In this document: positions 1 through 9,018 of the stretch, one piece after another
Numbering within the stretch: the first letter of the stretch is position 1
Layout: every line of letters starts with the position of its first letter
NCBI RefSeq assembly: GCF_947503375.1
Contig: NZ_CANNDQ010000001.1
Span: 1 to 64,000 of the forward strand
Length of the DNA: 64,000 nucleotides
Direction: 5' to 3'
DNA from: an uncultured Psychroserpens sp.
GTDB lineage: Bacteria > Bacteroidota > Bacteroidia > Flavobacteriales > Flavobacteriaceae
The notes under the pieces: generated by a model
The model's database searches: none
What the model was told of the DNA's origin: nothing
The model's input: only the letters and a program-made list of their open reading frames with translations
Program-made: the position numbers and the translations under genes

Positions 1-1200
1 TGTATTCTTTAACGTTAAATCTATTAATGTTAATCCATCAGGTACACCATCATCACAAACCTCTAATGCCGTTGGGGTCACTACCGCAGGTAGTGGATTA
101 ACAACCAAATCAAAAGTTCCAGTAGCAACACATCCTGAAGTAACATTTGTTATTGCATAAAAAATAGTTTGTGGATTACTTGTGTTAGTATATGGGTTTG
201 CTAAGGCGTTATTTACTGCATCAGCATCAGCCTGTGTTTGGTGATAGGTTAATATAACACCTACTTGACCATTTAATATCTCAATATCTTTAGTGCTTAA
301 ATCAAACTGTTCCATTTCATCTCCTGGTGCATTATCATCGCATAATTGATAATCACTCACATTAGAAATACTTGGCAACGGGTTAACTATTAAAGTTAGC
401 TCAACCGTATCGTAACAACCAATAGTACCACTCTCTACACGAACATAAACAGTTTGTACGTCTGAAACGATATTATTGTAAGGGCTAGCTAAAGGGTTTA
501 TTCCCATATCAGCATCTGACTGTGTTTCGTGATAAGTTACGGTAAGGCCAGTTTGAGACCCAACAACTTCAGTATCTTTTAACGTAAGCGTGAACGTAGC
601 AAAACCATCATTATCATCATCACAAACCTCTAAAGGAGTTAATATGTTAGCAACTGGATTGGCTATAACTTCTAAATCTAGTGTAGTTGTGTTATAACAT
701 CCTGCATCATTATTAGCTTCTAGTCTAATAAATATAGTCTGATTACTAGCGGTTGTGTTTGTATAAGGAATAGATAAAGCATTCATAGCTGAATCTGCAT
801 CTGCTTGAGTAGCATAGTATGTAACATTAACTGTACTAGGATCTAATGCTCCAATAACCTCATCGTTCTTTAAACTAAGATCAAACATTGTAAATCCATC
901 AGCTATAGAATCATCACATATCTGAAAAGGGGTTACAGTATTGATTGATAATGTTGAGAAAACTAAATCAAAATTTGTTGTAGCAGAACACTCTTGACTA
1001 ATATCTGCAATTCTAGCGTAAATAGTTTGAGGATTAGAAATATTAGGATAAGGACTAGTTAAAGGATTGAAATTGGCCTCAGCATCAGCTTCAGAAAGAT
1101 GGTAACTAATTACAAAATCTGTTGGATTTTGTGCTCCCAAAATTGCGGCATCATTATCAGTTAAATTAAATTCTCCTGTACCAGTCAAACTACACAAACT
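1..1200 (-). repeat. Tandem ~95-aa (about 285-290 bp) extracellular domain repeats, at least four copies
   Basis: Recurring units: 'LEVCDDGVPDGLTLIDLTLKNT', 'YQLCDDNAPGDEMEQFDLSTKD..LTYHQTQADADAVNNALANPYTN', 'LEVCDDDNDGFATFTLTLKDTEVVGSQTGLTVTYHETQSDADMGINPLASPYNN', 'FQICDDSIADGFTMFDLSLKNDEV..VTYYATQADADSAMNALSIPYTN'. Confidence 0.8.
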
Positions 1201-2922
1201 TAGGTCTGAAGCAGGGTTTGCAGTAGGACTTGGCTTGAATTCTACAACAATAGAATCTGAAGTTTCACAACCTACGGCAAAGATCACATCAACACTGTAT
1301 ACACCAGGATCAGTTACATCTATTGTAGAACTCGTTTCCCCAATAATTTCCACACCATCTTTATACCATACATGATCAGCACTTGGTGCAGCTGTATCAA
1401 GAGTTACCATTTCACCACCACATTCAGCTGTTCCGGCAGCAATAGTGATATCGTCACCTAATTCTCCTCCTAGATTAAAACTTCCAGCTTCAAGAAAAAT
1501 TGCAGAGTCCCATATTGAGTCACCTTCGTCAGCAACAACCAACTTAATTTCATAGGTGGTATTAGGATTCACATTTGCTGTTGCAGTTAAAACTACAGTT
1601 CTTCCTCCATAATTAGTGTCATTTATAAGGTAACCTTCAAAAAATGCTGGATTTGCTGTACACACTCCAGAATTATTAATATTTGTAACACTTACCGGTG
1701 TACCATCAGGCAGCACTGCAAGATTCGTGTAAGCTGTTGTTCCTACTTCTCTTAAAAGGAAAGCAAAACTATCAGCAAAACTACACTCAGTACTACCATC
1801 ATATTCTTCAGAAAACATAATATAACGAAAACTTATACTACTTGCTGTAGGAACGAAATTAAACTTGATAAATGTTGCATCATTTGTATCTGTTTGACCT
1901 AAAGCAGCTTCTAGATCGTTGTCTCCAGGCTGATTATTATCAAAAGAAACTAAAGCTCCATTATTAGTCATATTACCAGCTGGAAATGCTCTTCCTGTTG
2001 ATAGAACAATTCCTTCTTCAAACGGGAAATTAACAGCACCTCCTTTAGTGAAATATCCATAACTTTTAGTCGCAAGATCTCCAGGACTTCCATTAACTTG
2101 AAATGAAAAATTATCTACTCCAGAACATCCACCAGACACTAATACGTCTTCAATCAATTGTTCGGGCGAATATGATGATTCTGGATAGGCGGAATTATTT
2201 ATAGTAACTATAGGCTCTAAAACTAAAACAGGTATCGTAATGGTGCCTGAGCAACCTGTTGGATTCGTATCAGTAACTGTAAGCACAACATTATAAGTTC
2301 CTGGATTATTAAATGTATTTGAAACGGATTGTCCAATGGCTGTATTGGAGTCGCCAAAATCCCAATTAAATGTAGCTCCCGTGCCATCATCAGAAAACAT
2401 AGCATCACCATTAAAGTCTACCACAGTTCCAGGTGCTATTTCGATAACACCAGCTCCATTAACAACTGGGTTGGTACTATCTATCGAAGCCATAATTGTT
2501 TGGCATTGTTGTGCACAAGTTATTTCTGCTGCAAAGCCTGTAGTAGTGCCTGTAGCATTAGACTGAAAATTAAGTGTAATACAACCACTCGCAGAAGAAG
2601 CAATAACTGTACCTGGACTTACAACCCCTGAATACGTACCAACAAGTGGTGCCGTTATATCGTCTCCATCATAGATAGTTAAAATATCTGTATTAAGCTG
2701 TGTACTAAAGGCAGTAAAATTTAAAATTATGAAGTCGCCAGGGTTTTCAGGGCAAATAGTAGTTGTAATGTTTTCGTCACTACCATAGTTTCCTGCTCCT
2801 CCTCCAGAATCAAAAAACATGTCTGGATCACATCTGTTAAAGGTTCCGTTTTGCATCGAGAGATCTTGAGCAAAAGAACTTATCGATAGTAGAAATATAA
2901 ATAATATGTATAGTTTTTTCAT
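1..2922 (-). CDS. Large secreted adhesin, 3' truncated by window edge: signal peptide, CUB-like region, PKD domain, choice-of-anchor L domain, then tandem ~95-aa repeats (probable T9SS substrate)
   Basis: Open - frame from ATG at 2922 (MKKLYILFIFLLSISSFAQDLSMQNGTFNRCDPDMFFDSGG...) to the window edge. PKD-like 'FNWDFGDSNTAIGQSVSNTFNNPGTYNVVLTVTD'; choice-of-anchor-L-like 'SFRYIMFSEEYDGSTECSFADSFAFLLRE'; repeated 'CDD...TYHxTQxDADxxxNxLxxPY' units. Absent from the ORF track because it is open at the edge. Confidence 0.85.
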   Translation of the reverse strand, partial: MKKLYILFIFLLSISSFAQDLSMQNGTFNRCDPDMFFDSGGGAGNYGSDENITTTICPENPGDFIILNFTAFSTQLNTDILTIYDGDDITAPLVGTYSGVVSPGTVIASSASGCITLNFQSNATGTTTGFAAEITCAQQCQTIMASIDSTNPVVNGAGVIEIAPGTVVDFNGDAMFSDDGTGATFNWDFGDSNTAIGQSVSNTFNNPGTYNVVLTVTDTNPTGCSGTITIPVLVLEPIVTINNSAYPESSYSPEQLIEDVLVSGGCSGVDNFSFQVNGSPGDLATKSYGYFTKGGAVNFPFEEGIVLSTGRAFPAGNMTNNGALVSFDNNQPGDNDLEAALGQTDTNDATFIKFNFVPTASSISFRYIMFSEEYDGSTECSFADSFAFLLREVGTTAYTNLAVLPDGTPVSVTNINNSGVCTANPAFFEGYLINDTNYGGRTVVLTATANVNPNTTYEIKLVVADEGDSIWDSAIFLEAGSFNLGGELGDDITIAAGTAECGGEMVTLDTAAPSADHVWYKDGVEIIGETSSTIDVTDPGVYSVDVIFAVGCETSDSIVVEFKPSPTANPASDLSLCSLTGTGEFNLTDNDAAILGAQNPTDFVISYHLSEADAEANFNPLTSPYPNISNPQTIYARIADISQECSATTNFDLVFSTLSINTVTPFQICDDSIADGFTMFDLSLKNDEVIGALDPSTVNVTYYATQADADSAMNALSIPYTNTTASNQTIFIRLEANNDAGCYNTTTLDLEVIANPVANILTPLEVCDDDNDGFATFTLTLKDTEVVGSQTGLTVTYHETQSDADMGINPLASPYNNIVSDVQTVYVRVESGTIGCYDTVELTLIVNPLPSISNVSDYQLCDDNAPGDEMEQFDLSTKDIEILNGQVGVILTYHQTQADADAVNNALANPYTNTSNPQTIFYAITNVTSGCVATGTFDLVVNPLPAVVTPTALEVCDDGVPDGLTLIDLTLKNT

Positions 2923-3291
2923 AACACTTTATTAGACTAATCTAATTTTATTACAAAAGCTATTAAACATGCATCAATAAAAACTTAACAGTCTTATAAT
3001 TAACCAAATCAATAGCTTAGAACAAATAACGATACAATTATTTACACGTTAACTTTTAGTTTGGTAGTTAGGCTTTTTTATAATAAAAGCGAAATTTAGT
3101 AAATTTTAACTAATTACGTCTTGTAATTCATTACAAAATTGCCAGTTTAACAGTTAGTATTATTCAAAGAACATACATAATAACTAATATTATAAGCTTT
3201 TAGTATCCCTATTTAGAATCTAATCCTTTTAGGTTATTATTAAAAATGACTATTTTGATACTATTGTTTAGTATTTTTGCAAAAAAATCCA

Positions 3292-4197
3292 ATGATGGAA
3301 TCCATAAAAATTTCAATAAAGAACACCTCTAATCCAACAATTATAAAATTTGAGGCTGATGAGTTTCTTACTCAACATGAGAGCTTTGAGTTTAATACAA
3401 TTGATGAAGCTTCAATATCACCTTTAGCACAACAATTATTCTATTTACCTTTTGTAAAAAAGGTATATATCTCAGGTAATTTTATTGCTGTGGAGCGTTA
3501 TAATATTGTAGAATGGGAAGATGTACAAGGTGAAGTCGCACAACAAATAGAATCGTATATCAACAATGGAGGCGTAATAATAGACCCTTCAACTTCAAAA
3601 AAGAAGGTTCCTGTTACTATCTATGCTGAAAGTACACCTAACCCATCAGTTATGAAATTTGTTGCTAATAAAAAACTTGTTATTCACTCTCATGAATTCA
3701 AATCTATTGATGAGACTAAAAATGCACCTTTGGCTTCTGAATTATTTCATTTTCCTTTCGTAAAAAGCATTTTCATAGATGAGAATTTTGTATCGATAAC
3801 AAAATACGATATAGCTGAATGGAATGATATTACTATGGAACTTCGTGAATTTATTAGATCTTATATTGAAAACGACAAGACGATTATCCTTAATGATATT
3901 GATAATTCAATAGAAAAGACAACTAAAAAATTAGACCAAGCATTTGAAGCTCAAGATGACATTTCTAAAGAAATCATTAGCATACTTGAAGAATATGTTA
4001 AACCTGCAGTAGCTAGTGATGGTGGCAATATTGAATTCCAATCCTACGATCCAGACAATAAAACTGTAAAAGTCATTTTACAAGGTGCGTGCAGTGGTTG
4101 CCCATCTTCAACTTTTACCTTGAAAAATGGAATTGAAAACATGTTAAGAGAAATGTTAAATGGGAAAGTAAATACTGTAGAAGCCATTAATGGTTAG
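3292..4197 (+). CDS. NifU family protein with duplicated Nfu N-terminal domain and C-terminal NifU domain
   Basis: C-terminal 'GACSGCPSSTFTLKNGIENMLREM' (CxxC). Two homologous N-terminal segments, 'NPTIIKFEADEF...SPLAQQLFYLPFVKKVYI' and 'NPSVMKFVANKK...APLASELFHFPFVKSIFI'. Track start 3277 is a TTG; ATG at 3292 preferred. Confidence 0.85.
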   Translation: MMESIKISIKNTSNPTIIKFEADEFLTQHESFEFNTIDEASISPLAQQLFYLPFVKKVYISGNFIAVERYNIVEWEDVQGEVAQQIESYINNGGVIIDPSTSKKKVPVTIYAESTPNPSVMKFVANKKLVIHSHEFKSIDETKNAPLASELFHFPFVKSIFIDENFVSITKYDIAEWNDITMELREFIRSYIENDKTIILNDIDNSIEKTTKKLDQAFEAQDDISKEIISILEEYVKPAVASDGGNIEFQSYDPDNKTVKVILQGACSGCPSSTFTLKNGIENMLREMLNGKVNTVEAING

Positions 4198-4259
4198 GCA
4201 ATTAAGATTAAAATTAGTAAATTTAATGTTCACTTAATTTTAATTTAAAAAACAACGAT

Positions 4260-4460
4260 ATGGCAGTATTAAAAGTAATTGAGGTATTATCAAATTCTAG
4301 CGAAAGTTGGGAAGATGCGACAAGGAAGGCAGTAAAAGAGGCTTCTAAAACAGTAAAAAATATTCGTTCAGTTTATGTACAAGACCAGAGTGCAATAGTT
4401 AATGGTGATGCTGTAACCGAATTTAGAGTTAATCTCAAACTCACCTTTGAAGTCAATTAA
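4260..4460 (+). CDS. Dodecin family flavin-binding protein
   Basis: 66 aa, 'VIEVLSNSSESWEDATRKAVKEASKTVKNIRSVYVQDQSAIV...YRVNLKLTFEV'-type dodecin sequence. Confidence 0.85.
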   Translation: MAVLKVIEVLSNSSESWEDATRKAVKEASKTVKNIRSVYVQDQSAIVNGDAVTEFRVNLKLTFEVN

Positions 4461-4474
4461 TTTGATCATATAAT

Positions 4475-4505
4475 AAAAAGCACTCTAGATTGAGTGCTTT
4501 TTTTA
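4475..4505 (+). terminator. Intrinsic terminator after dodecin gene
   Basis: aaaagcactctagattgagtgcttttttt: AAAGCACT...AGTGCTTT stem followed by T-tract. Confidence 0.75.
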
Positions 4506-4598
4506 TGAACTTTACTTAACATTTATTGATTAATACTTACTATTCAATTTTGTACATTGTTTCTTACACTAAATGTTTATAGCCAAAACTCTACACTT

Positions 4599-6629
4599 AT
4601 GACTCATAGATATACGAATAGTCTTATTAATGAAACTAGTCCCTATTTGCTTCAACATGCTCATAACCCAGTGAATTGGTATGCATGGAATGATGATGTC
4701 ATCAAATTGGCTAAATCACAAAATAAATTGATAATCATTAGTGTTGGCTATTCAGCATGTCATTGGTGTCATGTCATGGAAGACGAAAGCTTTGAAAACG
4801 AAGAAGTTTCAGAAATCATGAATACAAATTTTATTAACATAAAAGTAGACAGAGAGGAACGTCCCGACATAGATCAGGTCTATATGAATGCCGTTCAATT
4901 AATGACAGGCCAAGGAGGATGGCCCTTAAATGTAATAGCATTACCAGACGGCAGACCAGTTTGGGGCGGTACCTACTTTAGAAAAGAACAATGGATAAAC
5001 GCTTTAGAACAAATTGCTACATTATTTAAGAGAGACCCTAAAAAACTATTTGAGTATGCTTCTAAACTAGAGGAAGGCATCAAATCTTTAGACATTGTAT
5101 CTCTAAATACTGATGAAGCAATATTTGAAACCAGCTTCATTTCAAGATCTATTACCTCTTGGTCTACACAGTTTGATTACACAAAAGGTGGCATGAATAA
5201 AGCTCCAAAATTTATGATGCCAAATAATTTTCATTTTCTATTGCGTTATGCTTATCAAATGAATGATAAGCAACTTCAAAATTATGTAAATACCACTCTC
5301 ACTAAAATAGCTTATGGAGGTGTTTTTGACCAAATTGGAGGTGGTTTCTCACGATATTCTGTTGATGACAAATGGCATGTTCCGCACTTTGAAAAAATGT
5401 TGTATGACAATGGACAACTTGTAAGTCTTTATTCTGATGCTTATCTAGCTACAAAAAATCCACTTTATAAAAACGTTGTAAAAGAAACTCTTGATTTTAT
5501 AAATCGTGAATTAAAAGGAGATTACGGTAATTTCTATTCTGCATTAGATGCAGACAGTAAAAATCACCGAGGAAAATTAGAAGAAGGCGCTTACTATGTA
5601 TGGCAAAAAGACACTTTAAAAACACTTTTAAAAGAAGATTACATGTTGTTTTCAGATTACTACAATATAAATAGTTACGGATATTGGGAACACAACAATT
5701 ATGTGTTGATTAGAAAGGATGATGACGCATCAATCATAAAAAAACATAAAATCACACAAAACATATTAAACAACAAAAAAAGCAATTGGAAAGCCTTGCT
5801 TATAGAACATCGTGAAAAACGAATAAAACCAAGACTAGACGACAAATCATTGACTTCATGGAATGCGATCATGCTTAAAGGCTACATTGATGCATATCGT
5901 GTTTTTAAGAATGAAATCTATTTAAATACCGCTATTGAAAATGCAAACTTTATTATAGAAAACCAAATAAGAGACGATAGTGGTCTAAATCACAACTTCA
6001 AAAACGGTAAGAGCAATATAAACGGCTATTTGGAGGACTATGCCAATACCATTTCAGCTTTTTTAGCTCTATACGAAAATACATTAGACGAAAAATGGCT
6101 ATTGCTATCTCGGGACTTAGCAAATTATACGCTAGATCATTTCTTAGATGATTCAAGTAATATGTTTTACTTCACTTCTAATGAAGATACGAGTCTTGTA
6201 TCTAGAAGTATCGAGTATAGAGATAATGTTATACCAGCCAGTAACTCAGTAATGGCTAAAAATCTATTTTTATTATCACACCATTTTAATAACAATCATT
6301 TTTTTAACATTGCTAGAGCGCAGTTGAATAATATTAAATCCGAAATAATAGCTTACACCTCAGGCTATTCAAATTGGTTAGACCTAATGCTTAATTTTAC
6401 TCAACCTTTCTATGAAATTGTTATTATAGGTAATGATGCAAAAGAAAAATTATCAGAATTAAATACAATTTACCATCCAAACCATTTGATTGCAGGTAGT
6501 TTTAGAGAAAGTGATTTGCCACTTTTAAAGGGTAGGTTTGCTAAACACAATACACGCATATATGTTTGCGTTAATAATAGTTGCTTATTACCTACAAACG
6601 ATATTAATGACGTAGTAAATAAAATTTAA
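4599..6629 (+). CDS. Thioredoxin domain-containing protein, DUF255 / SSP411-YyaL (SPATA20) family
   Basis: 'NSLINETSPYLLQHAHNPVNWYAW...VGYSACHWCHVMEDESFENEEVSEIMN..FINIKVDREERPDIDQVYM...GGWPLNVIALPDGRPVWGGTYF'. Track start 4557 is TTG; ATG at 4599 is the first ATG. Confidence 0.88.
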   Translation: MTHRYTNSLINETSPYLLQHAHNPVNWYAWNDDVIKLAKSQNKLIIISVGYSACHWCHVMEDESFENEEVSEIMNTNFINIKVDREERPDIDQVYMNAVQLMTGQGGWPLNVIALPDGRPVWGGTYFRKEQWINALEQIATLFKRDPKKLFEYASKLEEGIKSLDIVSLNTDEAIFETSFISRSITSWSTQFDYTKGGMNKAPKFMMPNNFHFLLRYAYQMNDKQLQNYVNTTLTKIAYGGVFDQIGGGFSRYSVDDKWHVPHFEKMLYDNGQLVSLYSDAYLATKNPLYKNVVKETLDFINRELKGDYGNFYSALDADSKNHRGKLEEGAYYVWQKDTLKTLLKEDYMLFSDYYNINSYGYWEHNNYVLIRKDDDASIIKKHKITQNILNNKKSNWKALLIEHREKRIKPRLDDKSLTSWNAIMLKGYIDAYRVFKNEIYLNTAIENANFIIENQIRDDSGLNHNFKNGKSNINGYLEDYANTISAFLALYENTLDEKWLLLSRDLANYTLDHFLDDSSNMFYFTSNEDTSLVSRSIEYRDNVIPASNSVMAKNLFLLSHHFNNNHFFNIARAQLNNIKSEIIAYTSGYSNWLDLMLNFTQPFYEIVIIGNDAKEKLSELNTIYHPNHLIAGSFRESDLPLLKGRFAKHNTRIYVCVNNSCLLPTNDINDVVNKI

Positions 6630-6687
6630 CTTATAATTTAAAATTAGTCCCTTAAATATTTAATATTTTTGGTGAAATTTAAAAAAA

Positions 6688-7395
6688 ATGAAAATGAAAA
6701 AAATCAATTTAGTACTAACCTTCACAATTATATTGTTTTCAGTAATTACTATCCATGGTCAAGGAATAGGAAACATGCAATCTGAGGTGAGAAATAATTT
6801 CTTCACTCGAATCAATTCAACGGTTGATGAGAAAATAAAAGGATCACCATATTTAAATGACACCTTCACTCCAGCAAGCATCTCGATTAATGGTGATAGT
6901 AAAGTATACAATGTAAGGTTAAATGCATATAGTGATGTAATTGAAATTGAAGATCAAGAAAATAAAAAATTCACTATAGATAAGTCAATAAAAGATGTAA
7001 CTATTACATTTTTAAAATCTGGCTCTGTATTTGAATTAATTGATTACTTAGATAATGACAATATTGATCGTGCTTACTTTTCACACCTTTCTTCAAAAGA
7101 TAGTAAAATAAAACTGTTCAAAAGCAGTCCTGTAATACTCGTAAAATATAGCCAAGTATCTAATGGCTACAGCTCACCCAAACCATCGACTTATAAAAAA
7201 TCATCAGATAAATTCTACATTAAAAAACAAGGAGATGGTGAACTTGCGGTTAGAGTTCCAAAAAACAAAAAAGGTATTGCTAAGCTTTTTCCAGAGCATC
7301 AAAATGCTATTTTAAAATATATTAAATCTGAAAGCATTAAAACCACTAAAGAAGAAGATTTAATCAAACTAATAGATTATATTAATACGCTATAG
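6688..7395 (+). CDS. Hypothetical secreted protein (signal peptide)
   Basis: Complete ORF with N-terminal 'MKMKKINLVLTFTIILFSVITIHGQ'; no family recognised. Confidence 0.6.
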   Translation: MKMKKINLVLTFTIILFSVITIHGQGIGNMQSEVRNNFFTRINSTVDEKIKGSPYLNDTFTPASISINGDSKVYNVRLNAYSDVIEIEDQENKKFTIDKSIKDVTITFLKSGSVFELIDYLDNDNIDRAYFSHLSSKDSKIKLFKSSPVILVKYSQVSNGYSSPKPSTYKKSSDKFYIKKQGDGELAVRVPKNKKGIAKLFPEHQNAILKYIKSESIKTTKEEDLIKLIDYINTL

Positions 7396-7417
7396 TTTAA
7401 TATAAAAATTTCTGCTG

Positions 7418-7457
7418 AACCCGAACGTTATAATTCTTAACATTCGGGTTTTTGTTT
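7418..7457 (+). terminator. Intrinsic terminator of the 6688..7395 gene, T-tract abutting the -7 box of mscS
   Basis: aacccgaa-c-gtta...taac-a-ttcgggtt then tttgttttatttttg. Confidence 0.7.
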
Positions 7458-7496
7458 TATTTTTGCAACTCACTAATTATTAAAAATTTAAACCAC

Positions 7497-8309
7497 ATGG
7501 ATTTACAAAAATGGATTGATAAAGGATATGAACTTATAGTAGATTTTGGTCCAAAAGTGCTAGCTGCAATAGCTATTTGGATCATTGGATCTTTTATTAT
7601 TAAAAATCTACTTAAGGGGATTAGAAAAGCTATGGAAAAAAGAGACTATGATGTGAGTCTTAAAAAATTCTTACTTAATTTATTAGGTTGGATTCTAAAA
7701 ATAGTACTCATTATTGTTGTCCTTGGAACTGTTGGCGTAGAAACCACTTCTTTTGCTGCTATAATTGCTGCCGCAGGTTTAGCTATAGGCTTAGCACTTC
7801 AAGGATCCTTGGGCAATTTTGCTGGAGGTGTTCTACTTATGATATTCAAGCCAATTAAGGTAGGTGATCTTATTGAAGCTCAAGGTGAGATAGGTGTTGT
7901 AAAAGAAATTGAAATATTTACAACAAAACTAACAGGACTCTCAAACAAAGAAATCATTATTCCAAATGGTGCATTATCAAATGGTAATATAGTTAATTAT
8001 ACTACTGAAGGTACTCGTCGTGTTGACCTTGTTTTTGGTGTTGGTTATGATTCTAATATTAAACAAACAAAAGAAGTACTAACTGGCGTTTTAACTTCAC
8101 ATCCAAAAGTTCTTAAAGAACCTGCTCCCGCTGTAACTGTTATGGAGTTAGCTGATAGTTCAATAAATTTTGCTGTAAGACCATGGTGTAATACAGAAGA
8201 TTATTGGGATGTATATTTTGATGTCACTGAACAAACAAAAGAAGCTCTTGATGCTGCAGGTATTGAGATTCCTTACCCACATCAAGTTGAAATTCAAAAG
8301 CAAGAATAA
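7497..8309 (+). CDS. Mechanosensitive ion channel, MscS family
   Basis: 'AAAGLAIGLALQGSLGNFAGGVLLMIFKPIKVGDLIEAQGEIGVVKEIEIFTTKLTGLSNKEIIIPNGALSNGNIVNYT'. Track start 7452 is TTG; ATG 7497 (MDLQKW) preferred. Confidence 0.92.
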   Translation: MDLQKWIDKGYELIVDFGPKVLAAIAIWIIGSFIIKNLLKGIRKAMEKRDYDVSLKKFLLNLLGWILKIVLIIVVLGTVGVETTSFAAIIAAAGLAIGLALQGSLGNFAGGVLLMIFKPIKVGDLIEAQGEIGVVKEIEIFTTKLTGLSNKEIIIPNGALSNGNIVNYTTEGTRRVDLVFGVGYDSNIKQTKEVLTGVLTSHPKVLKEPAPAVTVMELADSSINFAVRPWCNTEDYWDVYFDVTEQTKEALDAAGIEIPYPHQVEIQKQE

Positions 8310-8315
8310 TCTATT

Positions 8316-8987
8316 TTATTTTTTTGATTTTAAGGCAATAAAATCTTTTAAATAAAATGGCTCAAAATAAGCGACATCTTCAGTGTCGCTTATTTTGTAT
8401 TTATTGTAAGCTAATACACTCATCTCTTTAGCAGAAGGAAGTTTTCCATCAACAAAAATAGCATTGTCATGCGAAATTAAAGTTTTCGTTTTTTCTACTG
8501 CATTTCCAACAAAGAACACTTTGCCGTTAGCTAGATAATCATGAAATGAATGCTCATTGAGTATTTGTGCTTCTATGGTTCTTACCTGCTTAAATGAACT
8601 ATTATATACCGCAGAGTAAACCTCTAGTCGTCTTGCATCTAGTATAGGAACTATTACACCTTCCGATACGTTAATTTGATATGCAAGTGCTTTTAATGTT
8701 GAAACAGAGATTAAAGGAATACCTAGTGCATAACTTAACCCTTTAGCTGCAGAAACACCTATACGTAAACCTGTGTACGAACCAGGACCCTTACTAACTG
8801 CAATAGCATCGATATTTTCTCTATTAATTTTGGCACTTTTAACAACTTCGTTTATGAAGACATGTAATGACTCTGCATGCGAATAATTGCTATTATTATC
8901 TTCTTTTAAAACTAAAGTCTCTCCTTTACTTGAAAGAGAGACTGAACAGTTTGTAGTTGACGTTTCTATGCTGAGTATAATTGCCAT
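8316..8987 (-). CDS. tsaB: tRNA threonylcarbamoyladenosine biosynthesis protein TsaB
   Basis: 'ILSIETSTTNCSVSLSSKGE...AVSKGPGSYTGLRIGVSAAKGLSYALGIPLISVSTLKALA'. Confidence 0.9.
   Translation of the reverse strand: MAIILSIETSTTNCSVSLSSKGETLVLKEDNNSNYSHAESLHVFINEVVKSAKINRENIDAIAVSKGPGSYTGLRIGVSAAKGLSYALGIPLISVSTLKALAYQINVSEGVIVPILDARRLEVYSAVYNSSFKQVRTIEAQILNEHSFHDYLANGKVFFVGNAVEKTKTLISHDNAIFVDGKLPSAKEMSVLAYNKYKISDTEDVAYFEPFYLKDFIALKSKK
8363..8397. terminator. Perfect 14-bp inverted repeat with 7-nt loop inside tsaB; possible terminator for convergent mscS
   Basis: caaaataagcgaca-tcttcag-tgtcgcttattttg, 53 nt past the mscS stop. Confidence 0.55.
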
Positions 8988-9018
8988 AATAAAGGTTGAA
9001 TCTTACAGCAAAAATAAA

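Noticed and set aside
1-1200. Regularly spaced ~290-bp repeats considered as a CRISPR-like array
   Set aside because: In-frame protein repeats with diverged sequence, no identical short repeats or cas genes.
2329-2631. Short + strand ORFs (2329..2631, 2336..2566) and - ORF 2223..2411
   Set aside because: Lie inside the long adhesin reading frame; low-complexity antisense or alternate-frame translations.
2923-3271. About 350-bp AT-rich intergenic region considered as a possible ncRNA or mobile remnant
   Set aside because: No convincing hairpin, terminal repeat or conserved motif by eye; likely promoter space.
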